A DNA stretch of 25,341 nucleotides from PALSA-1355 sp035496575 (GTDB taxonomy: Bacteria > Planctomycetota > Planctomycetia > Pirellulales > PALSA-1355): contig DATJEN010000145.1 in the NCBI GenBank assembly GCA_035496575.1, forward strand, positions 1 through 25,341. Reading direction: 5' to 3'. Every line of letters begins with the position of its first letter. Positions within the stretch are counted from its first letter, which is position 1. The position numbers and the translations under genes were made by a program. The notes under the pieces are model-generated. The model saw only the letters and a list, made by a program, of their open reading frames with translations, made no database searches and was not told the DNA's origin. This document shows positions 1 to 7,497 of this stretch, one piece after another.

Positions 1-1
1 G

Positions 2-2212
2 ATCCTTGGGGATGATTTAAACGAACCCAATGAGACTTTCTCAGTCGTGCTGGTCAGCCCTTCGGGCGGCCGCCTGGCCAAGAACACCGGGGTCGCCACG
101 ATCATCGATAATGACCCGCTGCCAGCCATCTTCGTCAACGACGTACAGATCACGAGTTCGGGTGAATCGTCCCAGAAGGCCGTGTTCACAGTGGCTCTCG
201 ATCGGCCCAGCGGCACGCCCGTGAGCGTCCACTACACGACGACGGACGGAACCGCGCTGGCCGCTAGTCAGTACACGGCCCAGGCGGGCACGCTTCTGTT
301 TCCGCCCGGCGTATCCACCCAGCAGATTGCGATCGATGTCACGACGCCAGACGTGGACACCCCCAACACGGCGTTCTATCTCGACTTGTCGGCGCCCACG
401 ATGTCGTCGATCGAAGATCCGCGCGGCGTGGCAACCTTCGTGTACTCCTCCGAACCGGTCGACAACATCATCATCGACGATGGCGACCCCGGCTTTAGTC
501 AAACGGCGGGCTGGACGAGTCTCACTAACTTGCTCGCCTACCAGCTCGACTACAACTATCACGCCCCGGGCAACGGCAGCGGGGTGGCAACTTGGACGTT
601 CAGTGACCTGCCGGCTGGAACTTACCAGGTATTCACCAAGTGGATCGCCTTTGGCAACCGGGCCACGAATGCCCCCTACACGGTGTTCGATGGAGCGACG
701 CCGCTCGGTACCGTTAGCGTCGATCAAACGATCCCGCCCACCGGCGATCAGTCGAACGCGATCGTGTGGCAAAGCTTGGGCAGCTTCAGCGTCTCGAGTG
801 GCACGCTGGCCGTGAGACTGAGTGACAATGCCAATGGCATTGTGGTTGCCGACGCCGTGCGAATCGTCCGCGGCGGCATCGCCGCGCAAACGCCGGAAAT
901 CAATGTTTCTTCGTTCGATCAAGGGATCGCAAACGGCGACTCGTCTCCCACGTTCATCGACGGAACTGATTTTGGCCAGATTCCGGCCGTGACCAACTCT
1001 GTCACGCACACGTTTACGATCACCAACAACGGCAACGCGACCTTGCACCTGAACGGCGTGTCGGTCGAGCCGGAACCCAGCGCAAACCCCGACCCGTTCA
1101 ACATCGTGAACCAGCCGGTCGCAAGCGTTGAGCCGGGCGCGTCGACGACGTTTACCGTGATGTTCCATGCCACGGCATTCGGAGTGCAGACCGCGGTCAT
1201 TTCGATCGCCAATGATGACGATAGCGAGCATCCTTACACGTTCGCGGTGCAGGGAACGGGAGCGGATCCGGGCCCGGCCGAACTGACCATCGACGACTCG
1301 CAGCCGGGCTTCAGGGCAATCGGCAATTGGGCCACGAGTGCAAATACCATGGCCGTCGGCAGCGAGATCCGCTCAAGCGCGGCAGGGCAGGGAACGAATG
1401 TCGCCACCTGGACATTTCCAAATCTAGCGCCCGGGGTGTACCAGGTGTACACATCCTGGATTCCGTTCAGCAATCGGGCCAGCAATGCGGCGTTCGTCAT
1501 TTCTGATGGGCCGACGGTGCTTTCGACCGTGACGGTCGACCAGCGGCAGACTCCCGCCGATCAGTTTTTTGATGGCGTCGGGTATCGCTCGCTGGCCAGT
1601 GTTTTTTCATCCAACGGCACGATCACCGTCAGCTTGAACAATCAAGCGAATGGGTTCGTGATTGCCGACGCCGTGCACCTCGTGCGGACGGATCTGCCAG
1701 CACTCCCGCTTGCTCCCGTTCCAACCATCGTAGCCAGCGCACTCGACGTCAACGCTGATGGCAGAGTTTCAGCCGCAGACGCGCTGCTGGTGATTCAAGC
1801 ATTGCTCAAACCGCAGGGCGTCGTGGCGTCGTCCTTGGCATTGACCAGTTCAGCTCCCGCAGGATTGGGTGGACGATTGGACGTCAACGGTGACGGGCGG
1901 GTTTCGGTGCGCGATGCGCTCGAGGTGATTAGCTACCTGATTACGCCGCACATTCCGGCCGCCACGCAACTGAGCGCTCCGGCCTCTGTATCCGTTCCAA
2001 CAGCCACGGCCCTGGCCGCGGTCGATCAGGCGCACAGCGACGATGACGACCCCGTCTCGGCCAACGTGCTCGTCGATTCGGACGCCGAGGAATTGGCCTC
2101 GGATACCACCACCCGCGACCCAACGTGCACGGTGCAAGTCGCGCCGGCTCAGCGCAGCGTCGCCACCGCGAAAAAGCCCAACTGCAGCACGACCGACCCC
2201 GGCGAAGCTTGA
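2..2212 (+). CDS. Calx-beta / golvesin-like / choice-of-anchor D / dockerin surface protein, 5' truncated
   Basis: The frame is open from base 2, so the N-terminus (and any signal peptide) lies outside the window. The first visible residues are the end of one Calx-beta repeat, ending in IDND. Counting from the ATG at 47, a second Calx-beta-like repeat covers about residues 28-115. A golvesin/Xly-type carbohydrate-binding-like domain (starting IIIDDGDPGF) covers about 141-273. A choice-of-anchor-D/ASPM-SPD-2-Hydin-like Ig domain covers about 281-404, and a second golvesin-like domain about 411-545. Two dockerin type I calcium loops (LDVNADGRVS and LDVNGDGRVS) lie at about 565-632, followed by an acidic, low-complexity tail. 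This is the usual build of large exported planctomycete proteins. A role in cell-surface adhesion or matrix is inferred; no catalytic domain is visible. The two golvesin-like copies resemble each other and may be an internal duplication. The stop is TGA at 2210-2212. Confidence 0.9.
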   Translation: MLGDDLNEPNETFSVVLVSPSGGRLAKNTGVATIIDNDPLPAIFVNDVQITSSGESSQKAVFTVALDRPSGTPVSVHYTTTDGTALAASQYTAQAGTLLFPPGVSTQQIAIDVTTPDVDTPNTAFYLDLSAPTMSSIEDPRGVATFVYSSEPVDNIIIDDGDPGFSQTAGWTSLTNLLAYQLDYNYHAPGNGSGVATWTFSDLPAGTYQVFTKWIAFGNRATNAPYTVFDGATPLGTVSVDQTIPPTGDQSNAIVWQSLGSFSVSSGTLAVRLSDNANGIVVADAVRIVRGGIAAQTPEINVSSFDQGIANGDSSPTFIDGTDFGQIPAVTNSVTHTFTITNNGNATLHLNGVSVEPEPSANPDPFNIVNQPVASVEPGASTTFTVMFHATAFGVQTAVISIANDDDSEHPYTFAVQGTGADPGPAELTIDDSQPGFRAIGNWATSANTMAVGSEIRSSAAGQGTNVATWTFPNLAPGVYQVYTSWIPFSNRASNAAFVISDGPTVLSTVTVDQRQTPADQFFDGVGYRSLASVFSSNGTITVSLNNQANGFVIADAVHLVRTDLPALPLAPVPTIVASALDVNADGRVSAADALLVIQALLKPQGVVASSLALTSSAPAGLGGRLDVNGDGRVSVRDALEVISYLITPHIPAATQLSAPASVSVPTATALAAVDQAHSDDDDPVSANVLVDSDAEELASDTTTRDPTCTVQVAPAQRSVATAKKPNCSTTDPGEA

Positions 2213-2348
2213 ATCGACCACTCGCGCTCGTGAACCTGGCGCGGGTGAGCGGGGTCCTTCACCGCACGCTGGCGATCGGCTATATCTGGGGTGTGGGATG
2301 TCTCGAGGCTCGCCGGCCGGGTGAGCCGAATCGCTCAGGATCGTTTGC

Positions 2349-3620
2349 ATGCCTACGGTTACGAAATTTGCGCCCCTTCGCAAGGAGATCGCCGGAGTTC
2401 CGGTCGAGCAGCTCGCGCGCGAGTTCGGCACGCCCGCGTATGTTTACGATGCCGCCAGAATCCGGGAGCGGATCGACGACCTGCGCGCGTTTGATCACAT
2501 CCGCTACGCTCAAAAGGCCTGCTCGAACATCGCCATTCTCGACCTGGTGCGGCGTCGGGGCGTGCTCGTCGATGCCGTGAGCGCCGGCGAAATCCGCCGC
2601 GCGCTGGCCGCCGGCTACTCCGCGGCCGGCGACCCGCCACCGATCGTCTACACGGCTGACATCTTCGATCGCGAGGCCATCGATCTCGTCGCCGAGCTCG
2701 GCCTGCACGTCAATTGTGGGTCGCCCGACATGATCGAACAGCTCGGGCAGGCCGCTCCCGGCAGCGCGATCACGCTGCGACTCAATCCCGGCTTTGGTCA
2801 CGGCCACAGCCAGAAGACCAACACGGGCGGAGAGCATTCGAAGCATGGTATCTGGCACGAGCAGCTTGTGGATTGTTTGCGATCCGCCGACCACCAGGGG
2901 CTGGGCGTGACGGGCCTGCACATGCACATCGGATCGGGCACCGATCTCGAGCACCTGGCGCAAGTGTGCGGTGCGCTCGAAAAAGCCGCGATCGAAGTTG
3001 GCCGCACGCTCACCACGATTAGCGCTGGCGGCGGGCTGCCCGTGCCCTATCGCGACGATCAGAGCTACGTCGATCTGGAGGCATATTACCGGCTATGGGA
3101 TACGACGCGCCGCCGGCTGGAAGATTCGTTTGGCCACAAGGTGCGGCTTGAAATCGAACCCGGCAGGTATCTGGTCGCGGAGAGTGGGTATCTGGTCGCG
3201 CAAATTCGCGCGATCAAGCAGATGGGCAACAACACGTTTTATCTGCTGGACGCGGGATTCAATAACTTGGCGCGGCCGATTCTATACGGCGCCTATCACC
3301 CCATGTCAGTGGTCCCTAGCGTCAACGGCGAGGAGCGCCCCTTGCGCGATGTTGTCGTGGGTGGACCCTTGTGCGAGTCGGGGGACATCTTCACGCAAGA
3401 AGAAGGGGGGTACGTGCGCACGCGGTCTCTGCCCGCGGCCGAGGTTGGCGAGTACCTGGTAATCGAGTGTGCCGGGGCGTATGGGTTCGTGATGGGCTCG
3501 AATTACAACAGCAAGCCGCTAGCGGCCGAGGTACTCGTCGAGAATGGCGCCGCGCGGTTGATTCGCCGCCGGCAGACTTTCGAGGACCTGGTGGCGGGCG
3601 AAATCATTCCGCGCGGCTAG
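2349..3620 (+). CDS. lysA: Diaminopimelate decarboxylase
   Basis: A PLP-dependent fold-type III decarboxylase that converts meso-diaminopimelate to L-lysine and CO2, the last step of lysine synthesis, in the cytoplasm. At 423 residues it has the normal family length. Visible signatures are the PLP lysine in YAQKACSN (K56), HIGSGT, the glycine-rich phosphate-binding GGGLPVPY, EPGRYLVAESG, the catalytic cysteine motif CESGD (C342) and GAYGF near the C-terminus. The ATG at 2349 fits the start of family members; the ribosome binding site before it is weak. The gene lies 136 bases after the surface protein and 210 bases before the ferredoxin, so it is probably transcribed alone. Related ornithine/arginine and carboxynorspermidine decarboxylases share the fold, but the CESGD block and overall length favour LysA. 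Confidence 0.93.
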   Translation: MPTVTKFAPLRKEIAGVPVEQLAREFGTPAYVYDAARIRERIDDLRAFDHIRYAQKACSNIAILDLVRRRGVLVDAVSAGEIRRALAAGYSAAGDPPPIVYTADIFDREAIDLVAELGLHVNCGSPDMIEQLGQAAPGSAITLRLNPGFGHGHSQKTNTGGEHSKHGIWHEQLVDCLRSADHQGLGVTGLHMHIGSGTDLEHLAQVCGALEKAAIEVGRTLTTISAGGGLPVPYRDDQSYVDLEAYYRLWDTTRRRLEDSFGHKVRLEIEPGRYLVAESGYLVAQIRAIKQMGNNTFYLLDAGFNNLARPILYGAYHPMSVVPSVNGEERPLRDVVVGGPLCESGDIFTQEEGGYVRTRSLPAAEVGEYLVIECAGAYGFVMGSNYNSKPLAAEVLVENGAARLIRRRQTFEDLVAGEIIPRG

Positions 3621-3680
3621 AACGCCCTCTTGTACCGGGCGGAAAGCAGACACGCACGGCGGCGCACCCCTTGCCGTCCC

Positions 3681-3717
3681 CATTTTCCGCCGATTCTGGC
3701 ATGCCGCACGGAAAATG
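3681..3717. repeat. Inverted repeat (9-bp stem) downstream of lysA
   Basis: CATTTTCCG at 3681-3689 is perfectly complementary to CGGAAAATG at 3709-3717, with a 19-base loop that contains the palindrome GGCATGCC. It lies 61 bases after the lysA stop and 113 bases before the ferredoxin start. No T tract follows on either strand, so it is not a classical intrinsic terminator. A transcript-end or mRNA-stability structure for lysA, or an operator for the ferredoxin gene, are both possible. Nothing else was recognised in the 3621-3830 gap. Confidence 0.45.
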
Positions 3718-3830
3718 AGCGGTTGGCTCAAACGCGACTAGCTCTTATGATTGAGTCAGGCGCCGGCCCGATCCGCGGGCGTTCTGGGCTGCCTTCCAGC
3801 TTGGGGATTTGCTGAACAGGGGAATGCTCC

Positions 3831-4223
3831 ATGGCCAAACAAGGGCCTCGCAAGAAGCTGCCAAAGGAACTGGCGGTTATCAACGCCGATAACTGCACGG
3901 GTTGTGAGGCATGTTTGGAAGTCTGCCCGGTCGACTGCATCGTCAAGCTGCAGCAGTACGACCACATGCAGAACCTGCAAAGTTGGTGCGAGATCGATCT
4001 CGAGCGCTGCGTGGGATGCGAAGTCTGCGTGCACATCCCGGGCAAAAAGACCAATCCCTACGAGCTCAAGGTCTGCCCGTGGGATGCGATCGAGATGGTG
4101 CCGACCGAGGAAGTGGCACAAGTCGTGGCCCAGATTGGCGGCCCGCCCCAATACATCTATGACAATTGGGACCGGTTAGTCGGCACGGCTCAACACCTGG
4201 CCGAGCTGAAAGCCGCGAACTAG
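3831..4223 (+). CDS. Dicluster [4Fe-4S] ferredoxin with insertion in second cluster motif
   Basis: A 130-residue soluble electron carrier. The first cluster motif is canonical: C22-x2-C25-x2-C28-x3-C32-P. The second motif starts normally, C60-x2-C63-x2-C66, but the fourth cysteine C82 (followed by P) comes after 15 residues rather than the usual 3, so a loop of about 12 residues is inserted. Two more cysteines, C36 and C53, lie outside the motifs. The C-terminal ~45 residues form a tail without cysteines. By family precedent each cluster takes three cysteines from one motif and the fourth from the other; this is not provable here. The ATG at 3831 has a good ribosome binding site (AGGGGA at 3818-3823, 7-base spacing). 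No redox partner gene is adjacent, so its electron donor and acceptor are unknown. Confidence 0.9.
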   Translation: MAKQGPRKKLPKELAVINADNCTGCEACLEVCPVDCIVKLQQYDHMQNLQSWCEIDLERCVGCEVCVHIPGKKTNPYELKVCPWDAIEMVPTEEVAQVVAQIGGPPQYIYDNWDRLVGTAQHLAELKAAN

Positions 4224-4254
4224 CCGCGCAGGGCGGAGCTAGCCGCGCGGTGAA

Positions 4255-5076
4255 TCAAGCGGCCGCCGCATGCGCGGCCTTCAGATTCGCGATGCTCTCT
4301 CGCGCCAGCCGCTCGATGCCGGGCGAGTAGTCGAACACTTCGACCGACACCCAGCCGCGATAGCCCGCTTCATCGAGCGTGGCCAGGATGGGTGCGAAGT
4401 CGAGCTCGCCAAATCCGGGTCCCTGCTTGTTGGGATCGTTGGCGTGAAAATGTTCGAGCTGCCCGACGTGCTGGCGAATGAGCTGGGGAATGGAGATCGA
4501 CTCGCTGGACATCGCCTTGCAATCGAGGATCAGCCGGCAGTTGGGGTGATCGATGCGATTGATCAGTTCCACCGCCTCGGCGGCCGTGTTCAAAAAGTTG
4601 CCCTCCGCGGGGCCCAGCGGTTCGACGCACAAAGTCACGCCGATCTCTTCCAACACGCGCGTGCATGCGGCAATCGCGGCGGCCGCGTAGTCGCAGGCCT
4701 CTTCTCGCGTGACGCCGGGCATGATGTTGCGCTGCAGGGGTGAACCGAAGATCATCTTCGAGCCACCCACATCGCGGCACAGCCGGGCCAGCTCGGCCAG
4801 GTATTCGCTCGTGCGCGCGCGCACTTCGGCATCCGGATGCGTCAGGTGGTAGCCATGAGTTTTGGCCAACAGCCAATGCAGCCCAACCACCTCGAGCCCC
4901 GCTGCGGCGGCCTGGCGGGCGGTTTCTTTCCGTTGCGCCGGGCTGATTTCGCGCGCGTCTACGGCCAATGTGAAGGGCGCGATCTCGATTCCGGTGTAGC
5001 CGCACTCGGCCGCCAGCGCGCAGGCGCGTTCGAATGGCCAGTCGAGAAACGTCTCATTGCAAATCGCGAATTTCAT
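4255..5076 (-). CDS. Sugar phosphate isomerase/epimerase-like TIM barrel protein
   Basis: A 273-residue protein of the xylose isomerase-like TIM barrel / AP endonuclease 2 superfamily (PF01261 type). The expected metal-binding residues fall in order: glutamate in CVEPLGP, aspartate in LILDCKAM, histidine in HFHANDPN and glutamate in VSVEVFDYSP. These proteins isomerise or epimerise free or phosphorylated sugars, keto-sugars or inositols; the substrate cannot be read from sequence. There is no signal peptide, so it should be cytoplasmic. The ATG at 5074-5076 overlaps the TGA of the upstream methyltransferase (ATGA), which argues for translational coupling although the two functions look unrelated. 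It is convergent with the ferredoxin gene, with 31 bases between the stops, containing the repeated word CTAGCCGCGC. Confidence 0.87.
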   Translation of the reverse strand: MKFAICNETFLDWPFERACALAAECGYTGIEIAPFTLAVDAREISPAQRKETARQAAAAGLEVVGLHWLLAKTHGYHLTHPDAEVRARTSEYLAELARLCRDVGGSKMIFGSPLQRNIMPGVTREEACDYAAAAIAACTRVLEEIGVTLCVEPLGPAEGNFLNTAAEAVELINRIDHPNCRLILDCKAMSSESISIPQLIRQHVGQLEHFHANDPNKQGPGFGELDFAPILATLDEAGYRGWVSVEVFDYSPGIERLARESIANLKAAHAAAA

Positions 5077-6011
5077 TTGCGTTGGTTCCGCTCGCTCGAC
5101 AGGGCATGCTGCGCCTTGCGCTTGCGCGGCTTTTTGCCATTCTGGACGTCAGCCAGTTTTCGGCCGCGCGCCGTGTCCGGCGCGCTAACCAGCGGTTCCG
5201 CGGCGCCGTCTAGTCGATCGCCCGCCGAAATGGTGGAAAGCCGAGACTCAACCCGCGCCGCATAGTCCTTTGAAAGTTCAAATCCCAAGTACTGCCGACC
5301 CAATTTCTTGGCCACGGCCAGCGTCGTGCCGCTGCCAGCAAACGGATCGAGGACCAGGTCGCCCGGGTTGCTGCACGCGCGCACGATGCGCCCCAATAGT
5401 TGTTCGGGCATTTGGCAGCCGTGCCAGCCGGCGCGCTCCTTGAACGTGCCGCACACGCGCGGGAAGTACCAGGTGTCCTCGTCCGCCTGAAAGCTTTCAG
5501 GCACGTCTTGAGGGCGAAGAATCCACGTATCGTCAGGCAGCCGCCCGGTGGGATCGGCGCGACGATCGCCGTAGACGAGCTGGCGCGCCGATGGCACCCG
5601 CACCGCCTCGGCATTGAACGTGAAACGATCGGCGTCTTTGACCATGTGAAACAAGTGGGCGTGCGAGCGGCTAAACTTCGCCTTGCAGTTCACGCCGAAG
5701 GTGTAATACCAAACAACCCAGCTACGGCAGGTTAGCTTGTGCTCGCGCTGGAGCATCAGCTTCAGCTCGGCGGCATATTCATCGCCAATCGCCAGCCAGA
5801 AGGTGCCCGTCGGCTTCAGCACGCGCACGACCTCGGCGGTCCAATCGCGACTCCAGGCCAGGTAATTCTCGCTTTCGAGCTTATCGTGATAGATATCGTA
5901 GTCGTACCCGATATTGAACGGCGGATCGGCGAACGCCAGGTCGACCGTTGAGTCGGCAACCTGCTTGAGTCCGGCAATGCAATCCTGGTTGAGTACTCGA
6001 TCGATCGTCAC
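5073..6011 (-). CDS. Beta-class DNA (N4-cytosine or N6-adenine) methyltransferase, apparently solitary
   Basis: An S-adenosylmethionine-dependent DNA methyltransferase. With the GTG start at 6011 (312 residues), catalytic motif IV is DPPF at 29-32 and the SAM-binding motif I is DPFAGSGTT from residue 222. The order IV then I defines the beta class. A basic tail (KKPRKRK) follows. The frame can be extended six codons to a TTG at 6029, but GGAGG at 6019-6023 sits 7 bases before the GTG and decides the start. No restriction endonuclease, specificity subunit or Vsr gene is in the window, so it looks like an orphan or regulatory methyltransferase. DPPF is compatible with either target base in this class, so the modified base and recognition site are undetermined. 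The sequence between 6012 and 6146 holds its leader and probably its promoter. Confidence 0.88.
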   Translation of the reverse strand: MTIDRVLNQDCIAGLKQVADSTVDLAFADPPFNIGYDYDIYHDKLESENYLAWSRDWTAEVVRVLKPTGTFWLAIGDEYAAELKLMLQREHKLTCRSWVVWYYTFGVNCKAKFSRSHAHLFHMVKDADRFTFNAEAVRVPSARQLVYGDRRADPTGRLPDDTWILRPQDVPESFQADEDTWYFPRVCGTFKERAGWHGCQMPEQLLGRIVRACSNPGDLVLDPFAGSGTTLAVAKKLGRQYLGFELSKDYAARVESRLSTISAGDRLDGAAEPLVSAPDTARGRKLADVQNGKKPRKRKAQHALSSERNQRK

Positions 6012-6018
6012 CGTGGCG

Positions 6019-6023
6019 CCTCC
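6019..6023 (-). promoter_or_regulatory. Ribosome binding site GGAGG deciding the methyltransferase start
   Basis: On the minus strand GGAGG lies 7 bases upstream of the GTG at 6011-6009. It falls inside the six-codon extension that begins with TTG at 6029, so the GTG is the more likely initiation codon. Confidence 0.7.
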
Positions 6024-6146
6024 AAGCAAATGCCTATCCTATATGCGGCGTCATCGTAGCAGGTCGATTGCCCGCTTAAAAGCAGCTTTCGCCGCGCGAG
6101 GATGCTGATCCGATTGAGGGGATTACGGGGTCGCGCTTTGCTCGCG

Positions 6147-7469
6147 TCACGGCTTGCGGCCGCCGAGACAATATAGCGCGGTTCGACCCCGAATGTAGAT
6201 GCGTCCGTCGGCAATAGCGGGCGAAGCGAGTGTGCTGTCCGATAACTGGTTTTCCGCGAGCTTTTCAAATTCCGCGGCTAACTTAACCACGGTGCACAGC
6301 CCACGCGTGTTCAGGAAGTAAACGTGGCCATCCGCGGCCAGTGGCGACGCCTTGTAATCGCCGGGCAGCCGCTGGGTCCAGTGCTGGCGACCCGTGTTGG
6401 CATCGAACGCGCGGGAAATTCCATCGTCGGTGATCGCAAACAAAATTCCTTCCGCGACCACGGGGCAGGGCGTGTCGGGCGTTCCCTTTTCCTGCTTCCA
6501 AACAATGGCCGAATCCGATAGCTCGCCAGCGCCATTTGGCTTCACGGCGATCAGCGGGCCGCGCATGCCGCGCGTGACAAATAGCAGACCATCGGCGGCG
6601 GTGGGGCCAGTCACCGTGCGGCCACCAACCAGCCCGGCTAAGAACCAGAGTTGTTTGCCGGTCGCGGGATCGTAGCCGTCGAGCTGATTCCCGCCCATCA
6701 CGACCAGTTCTGCTTGGCCGTCACGATCGAACAAAACGGGGGTCGTATAGGCATCGCATTGTTCGGCCGCGGCTTTGGTCATGCGCGACGATTTCCACAG
6801 CAGCGCGCCCGTTCGCAGGTCGTGGGCAACCAAATAGCTTTCGACGGGCTTCTCAGCCACGTCCGCCAACGAATCTTGCATGCACGCCGAGATGACAGCT
6901 CCCTTATAGATCACCGGGCTATTGGCGTGGCCCCACCAGATCGTGTATGCGCCATATTCGTCTTGCAGGTTATGCCGCCAGCGCTCTTGTCCGGAGAAAT
7001 CGTAGGCCACCAGGTCGCCATTTCCAAAGTGGACAACGACGGTGCGGCCGTCGGTGACGGGCGAAGGGCTGGCCAGGTTATGAAGCTGGTGGAATTTTTG
7101 CTGCTTGCGCTTGGGGGCCTCGCGCACCGTCTGCGCGGCGCCAGCCTTCTGTGTCCAGGCGAGCTTGCCGGAGCGCGCGTCAAACTTGAGCACCAATAGC
7201 TCGTCGTCGTGCTGCGTAGTGACGAAGAGGTCATCGCCCCAGATCGCCGGCGTGCTGCTGCCCCACTCCGGCAGCTCGGCCTTCCACAGGACTCCCTGCG
7301 AATCGCTCCACTGGATTGGCAGGTTGCCCTCGTCGCTTGTGCTATTGCCGCGCGGGCCGCGCCATTGGGGCCAGTTTTCAGCCTGAGCTCGTCCGTCCCA
7401 CGACAACATGCCGAGGGTAAGTGTTAGCGCGACTAATACGTGATTCCGTTGCAGGCCTGGAGCGATCAT
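6147..7469 (-). CDS. Secreted PQQ-like beta-propeller repeat protein
   Basis: A 440-residue protein built of PQQ/pyrrolo-quinoline-quinone-type propeller blades. The repeat signature is visible as DARSGKLAW, DLRTGALLW, DPATGKQLW and DANTGRQHW. The N-terminus (MIAPGLQRN then a hydrophobic stretch ending GRAQA before ENWPQWRGP) is a signal peptide, so the protein should act in the periplasm or outside. WPQWRGP is a frequent opening of planctomycete members. The ATG at 7467-7469 was chosen because the 30-codon upstream extension would overlap the epmB stop and hide the signal peptide. It lies 28 bases behind epmB and may be co-transcribed with it. Dehydrogenase activity is not implied: the propeller is often a binding scaffold, and no catalytic domain is visible. 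Confidence 0.88.
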   Translation of the reverse strand: MIAPGLQRNHVLVALTLTLGMLSWDGRAQAENWPQWRGPRGNSTSDEGNLPIQWSDSQGVLWKAELPEWGSSTPAIWGDDLFVTTQHDDELLVLKFDARSGKLAWTQKAGAAQTVREAPKRKQQKFHQLHNLASPSPVTDGRTVVVHFGNGDLVAYDFSGQERWRHNLQDEYGAYTIWWGHANSPVIYKGAVISACMQDSLADVAEKPVESYLVAHDLRTGALLWKSSRMTKAAAEQCDAYTTPVLFDRDGQAELVVMGGNQLDGYDPATGKQLWFLAGLVGGRTVTGPTAADGLLFVTRGMRGPLIAVKPNGAGELSDSAIVWKQEKGTPDTPCPVVAEGILFAITDDGISRAFDANTGRQHWTQRLPGDYKASPLAADGHVYFLNTRGLCTVVKLAAEFEKLAENQLSDSTLASPAIADGRIYIRGRTALYCLGGRKP

Positions 7470-7497
7470 GCGTTTTGAATGTCCTCGTTCTTCGAAG

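Noticed and set aside
41..1231. 396-residue open frame on the minus strand
   Set aside because: It is antisense to the clearly coding Calx-beta/golvesin-like gene, is rich in Arg/His/Gly/Val and has no recognisable domain; a typical shadow in high-G+C DNA.
2213..2348. Possible lysine riboswitch before lysA
   Set aside because: The gap is only 136 bases and no conserved lysine-riboswitch core or terminator-type stem was recognised.
3630..3815. 61-residue open frame between lysA and the ferredoxin gene
   Set aside because: No ribosome binding site or recognisable sequence, Arg/Pro/Ser-rich, and it runs across the inverted repeat; treated as non-coding.
4224..4254. Bidirectional terminator between ferredoxin and isomerase genes
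   Set aside because: The gap shows a direct repeat of CTAGCCGCGC but no clear stem followed by T residues on either strand.
5073..6029. Restriction-modification system
   Set aside because: Only the methyltransferase is present; the adjacent genes are a TIM barrel enzyme and a PQQ-like protein, neither a nuclease.
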